NCBI GenBank assembly: GCA_030840415.1
Contig: JAVEEO010000031.1
Span: 1 to 8,308, forward strand
Source: Pseudonocardiales bacterium
GTDB taxonomy: Bacteria > Actinomycetota > Actinomycetes > Mycobacteriales > Jatrophihabitantaceae
Direction of reading: 5' to 3'
DNA: 8,308 nucleotides
Shown here: positions 7,070 to 8,308 of the stretch, one piece after another
Layout: the number at the start of each line of letters is the position of its first letter
Position numbering within the stretch: the stretch's first letter is position 1
Made by a program: the position numbers and the translations under genes
The notes under the pieces: model-generated
Told to the model about the DNA's origin: nothing
Database searches by the model: none
The model's input: the letters and a program-made list of their open reading frames with translations, nothing else

Positions 7070-7139
7070 GGCTCAGAGCAAGCAGCTCAGACCAAGCGGC
7101 TCAGACCAAGCGGCTCAGACCAGGTGGGTCAGTAGCTGC
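7070..7139. repeat. 14-bp tandem array B between fbiD and ppk
   Basis: Units of 14 bp start at 7070 (GGCTCAGAGCAAGC), 7084 (AGCTCAGACCAAGC), 7098 (GGCTCAGACCAAGC), 7112 (GGCTCAGACCAGGT) and 7126 (GGGTCAGTAGCTGC). A degenerate unit may precede them at 7056. Period and GGCTCAG core are the same as in array A at 3875-3980, and the best units of the two arrays match at 11 of 14 positions. The array covers the end of fbiD: its stop codon (complement of TCA 7115-7117) is in the fourth unit and its final residues are repeat-encoded. Confidence 0.9.
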
Positions 7140-7744
7140 GAGGTCAGCATCCCGACGCCCAGCTCCAGGCACCGCCGCAGGTCGGCCGCGGAGTCCACGT
7201 CGCAGCGCAGGCTCTCGGCGGCCTCGAGCTCGCGGGCGCCGGAGGCCAGGTGCCGGTGCGCGGAATCCGGGCCGAACAGCGGCCCCAGCGCCGAGCCCGG
7301 ACCGGCGGCCAGCAGGGTGGTCCCGCTGCCGTCGAGGTCACGGACGAAACTGCGCCCGGTAGCCGGGGCCTGGCGCAGCACCGCCAGCAGGTCGGCCGAG
7401 CGCAGGGCCGGCAGGTCACCGACCAATGCCAGCACCCCGTCGCCGGGATGGCGCCGGGCCAGCTCCGCGGCCGCCGCGGCCAGCGCCGGGTTCAGCCCGC
7501 CACCGGCATCGGGCAGGAGCTCGATCTCGGCCGGCAGCAGCACCGGGTGCTCGACCGGCGGGGCGGCGACCACGAACAGGCCGCCCAACAGCTGATGGGT
7601 CCGCAGCGCGAGCACCGCGTCCAGGGTGTCGAGCTGGATGGCCCGGACCAGTTCGGCATGATGGGCCTGCTCCCGGGTCGCGGCGCGCAGCCGGGTCTTG
7701 GCCGGCGCGCCGTGCTTGATCGGAACCAGAACTCGCCATTGCAC
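7115..7744 (-). CDS. fbiD: phosphoenolpyruvate guanylyltransferase of F420 biosynthesis (CofC/FbiD family)
   Basis: This 209-aa protein matches the CofC/FbiD nucleotidyltransferase family. In mycobacteria FbiD (Rv2983) joins GTP with phosphoenolpyruvate to give the activated precursor of dehydro-F420; some relatives use 2-phospholactate instead. Visible motifs are VLVPIKHGAPAKTRL (about 5-19, nucleotide-binding start), LVGDLPALR (107-115), RDLDGSGTTLL (135-145), FGPDSAHRH (157-165) and RCDVDSAADL (180-189). The length agrees with Rv2983 (about 214 aa). The start is GTG 7744-7742; the frame stays open far upstream to 8140, but that part is antisense to plsC and shows no family similarity. GGAG overlaps the GTG, so the ribosome site is poor. 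It lies upstream of ppk and mutT1 on the same strand, as in mycobacteria, and is divergent from plsC. Confidence 0.93.
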   Translation of the reverse strand: MQWRVLVPIKHGAPAKTRLRAATREQAHHAELVRAIQLDTLDAVLALRTHQLLGGLFVVAAPPVEHPVLLPAEIELLPDAGGGLNPALAAAAAELARRHPGDGVLALVGDLPALRSADLLAVLRQAPATGRSFVRDLDGSGTTLLAAGPGSALGPLFGPDSAHRHLASGARELEAAESLRCDVDSAADLRRCLELGVGMLTSQLLTHLV

Positions 7745-7754
7745 TCCGCAGATG

Positions 7755-7802
7755 CTGCCACTAGGGCATCGCGGTGGCAGACTCGCACCCACCGGCGGTG
7801 GG
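7755..7802. promoter_or_regulatory. cluster of inverted repeats in the fbiD/plsC divergent gap
   Basis: CTGCCAC (7755-7761) pairs with GTGGCAG (7774-7780) across 12 nt. GATGC (7751-7755) pairs with GCATC (7766-7770). CCCACCGGCGGTGGG (7788-7802) is a perfect 15-bp palindrome with 7-bp arms. They occupy the 108-nt gap where promoters for both divergent genes should lie, so an operator is possible. I see no convincing -35/-10 pair here, and GC-rich palindromes arise easily in such DNA. Confidence 0.35.
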
Positions 7803-7852
7803 CCGCTCTGGCCAGGATCAGCCGGAGCCAGCTGGAAGGGAACTGAAGTTTG

Positions 7853-8308
7853 GTGCGGCATGCGGAGAAGGTCGGACCGTACATGAGGTTCGCCGTCGTC
7901 CTGGTCTACCCCCTGGTCTCCCTGCTGTTCAAGCGTCGCTGGGCCGGGCTGGACCGGATCCCGGCGACCGGGCCGGCGATCGTGGCGGTCAACCACATCT
8001 CCTACGCCGATCCGCTGATCTTCGCCCGTTTCATCTGGGACGCCGGCCGGGTGCCGCGCTACCTGGCCAAGGCCAGCCTGTTCACGCTGCCGCTGGGCCT
8101 GGGGCGGATCGTCACCGGGGCCGGACAGATCCCGGTGCACCGCGACACCGCCGATGCTGCCCAGGCGCTGCAGAGTGCCGTCCAGGCGCTGGGGCGCGGC
8201 GAGGTGGTGCTGATCTACCCGGAGGGCACCGTGACCCGCGACCCGGACTTCTGGCCGATGCAGGCCAAGACCGGCGTGGCCCGGCTGGCGCTGCTGGCGC
8301 CCGGGGTG
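7853..8308 (+). CDS. plsC: PlsC-type 1-acyl-sn-glycerol-3-phosphate acyltransferase (partial, runs off the window end)
   Basis: The first 152 residues of a lysophosphatidate acyltransferase-family protein are present; the C-terminus lies beyond the window. Such enzymes acylate 1-acylglycerol-3-phosphate to phosphatidate at the membrane. Acyltransferase motif I NHISYAD (47-53) has the catalytic His and Asp, motif II is around GQIPVHRD (91-98), and motif III is YPEGTVTRD (122-130). A hydrophobic N-terminal stretch (FAVVLVYPLVSLLF, about 13-26) could associate with the membrane. Two starts are possible: GTG 7853, preceded by GGAAGGG, or ATG 7883, preceded by GGAGAAGG. I favour GTG because actinobacterial homologues that I recall have about ten residues before AVVLV. 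It is divergent from fbiD. Exact acyl acceptor and physiological role cannot be read from a fragment. Confidence 0.88.
   Translation, partial: MRHAEKVGPYMRFAVVLVYPLVSLLFKRRWAGLDRIPATGPAIVAVNHISYADPLIFARFIWDAGRVPRYLAKASLFTLPLGLGRIVTGAGQIPVHRDTADAAQALQSAVQALGRGEVVLIYPEGTVTRDPDFWPMQAKTGVARLALLAPGV

Noticed and set aside
5122..7362. 746-codon open frame on the plus strand opposite ppk
   Set aside because: It is antisense to a certain ppk gene, has His/Gln/Arg-rich composition of a GC-rich shadow frame, and shows no domain.
7745..8140. N-terminal extension of fbiD to an ATG at 8140
   Set aside because: It is antisense to plsC and its translation has no similarity to the CofC/FbiD family.
1..8308. 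CRISPR array, insertion sequence, prophage or defence system
   Set aside because: No spaced palindromic repeats with unique spacers, no transposase or integrase, and every long gene is assigned to a core family. The 14-bp arrays have no spacers.

Overview
This is a GC-rich chromosomal segment of an actinobacterium (Actinomycetota). The evidence is high G+C in all codon positions, GTG starts, an HU protein with the long Lys/Ala tail typical of the phylum, a two-domain MutT1, an F420-biosynthesis gene, and the gene order iclR / leuC-leuD-hup / mutT1-ppk-fbiD. That order resembles the Mycobacterium tuberculosis Rv2989-Rv2983 neighbourhood. Genus cannot be set from sequence reading alone. This is an ordinary core-genome region: I see no mobile element, CRISPR array, phage gene or toxin system.

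Layout. Bases 1-13 look like the last bases of a tRNA ending in CCA. A perfect 17-bp hairpin follows at once (20-57) and is probably its terminator. An NdgR/LtbR-type IclR regulator (104-808, minus) is divergent from leuC-leuD (883-2888), which encode the two subunits of isopropylmalate isomerase. The short AT-rich gap between them holds a good leaderless promoter for the regulator with a TCTCA-N5-TGAGA palindrome in its spacer. The histone-like gene hup (3034-3861) follows with its own promoter and a tail built from DNA repeats. Converging on hup is a minus-strand group that reads fbiD (7115-7744), ppk (4846-6990), mutT1 (3962-4849). The ppk and mutT1 genes overlap as GTGA. A PlsC-type acyltransferase (from about 7853) is divergent from fbiD and runs off the window end.

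How the genes relate. IclR with leuCD is a leucine-biosynthesis regulator-target pair. Ppk and MutT1 are coupled and both handle phosphoanhydride compounds (polyphosphate, oxidised nucleotides, possibly dinucleoside polyphosphates). FbiD makes a GTP-derived precursor of coenzyme F420. PlsC belongs to phospholipid synthesis.

The least explained feature is a pair of 14-bp tandem arrays (3875-3980 and 7070-7139). They share the core GGCTCAG and lie over the 3' ends of mutT1 and fbiD. In both cases the gene's stop codon is the TGA carried by a repeat unit at the same unit position. Because 14 is not a multiple of three, each array places minus-strand stops in all three frames. Several starts were placed inside the longest open frames (leuC 883, leuD 2292, mutT1 4849, fbiD 7744), with the reasons given in each entry.
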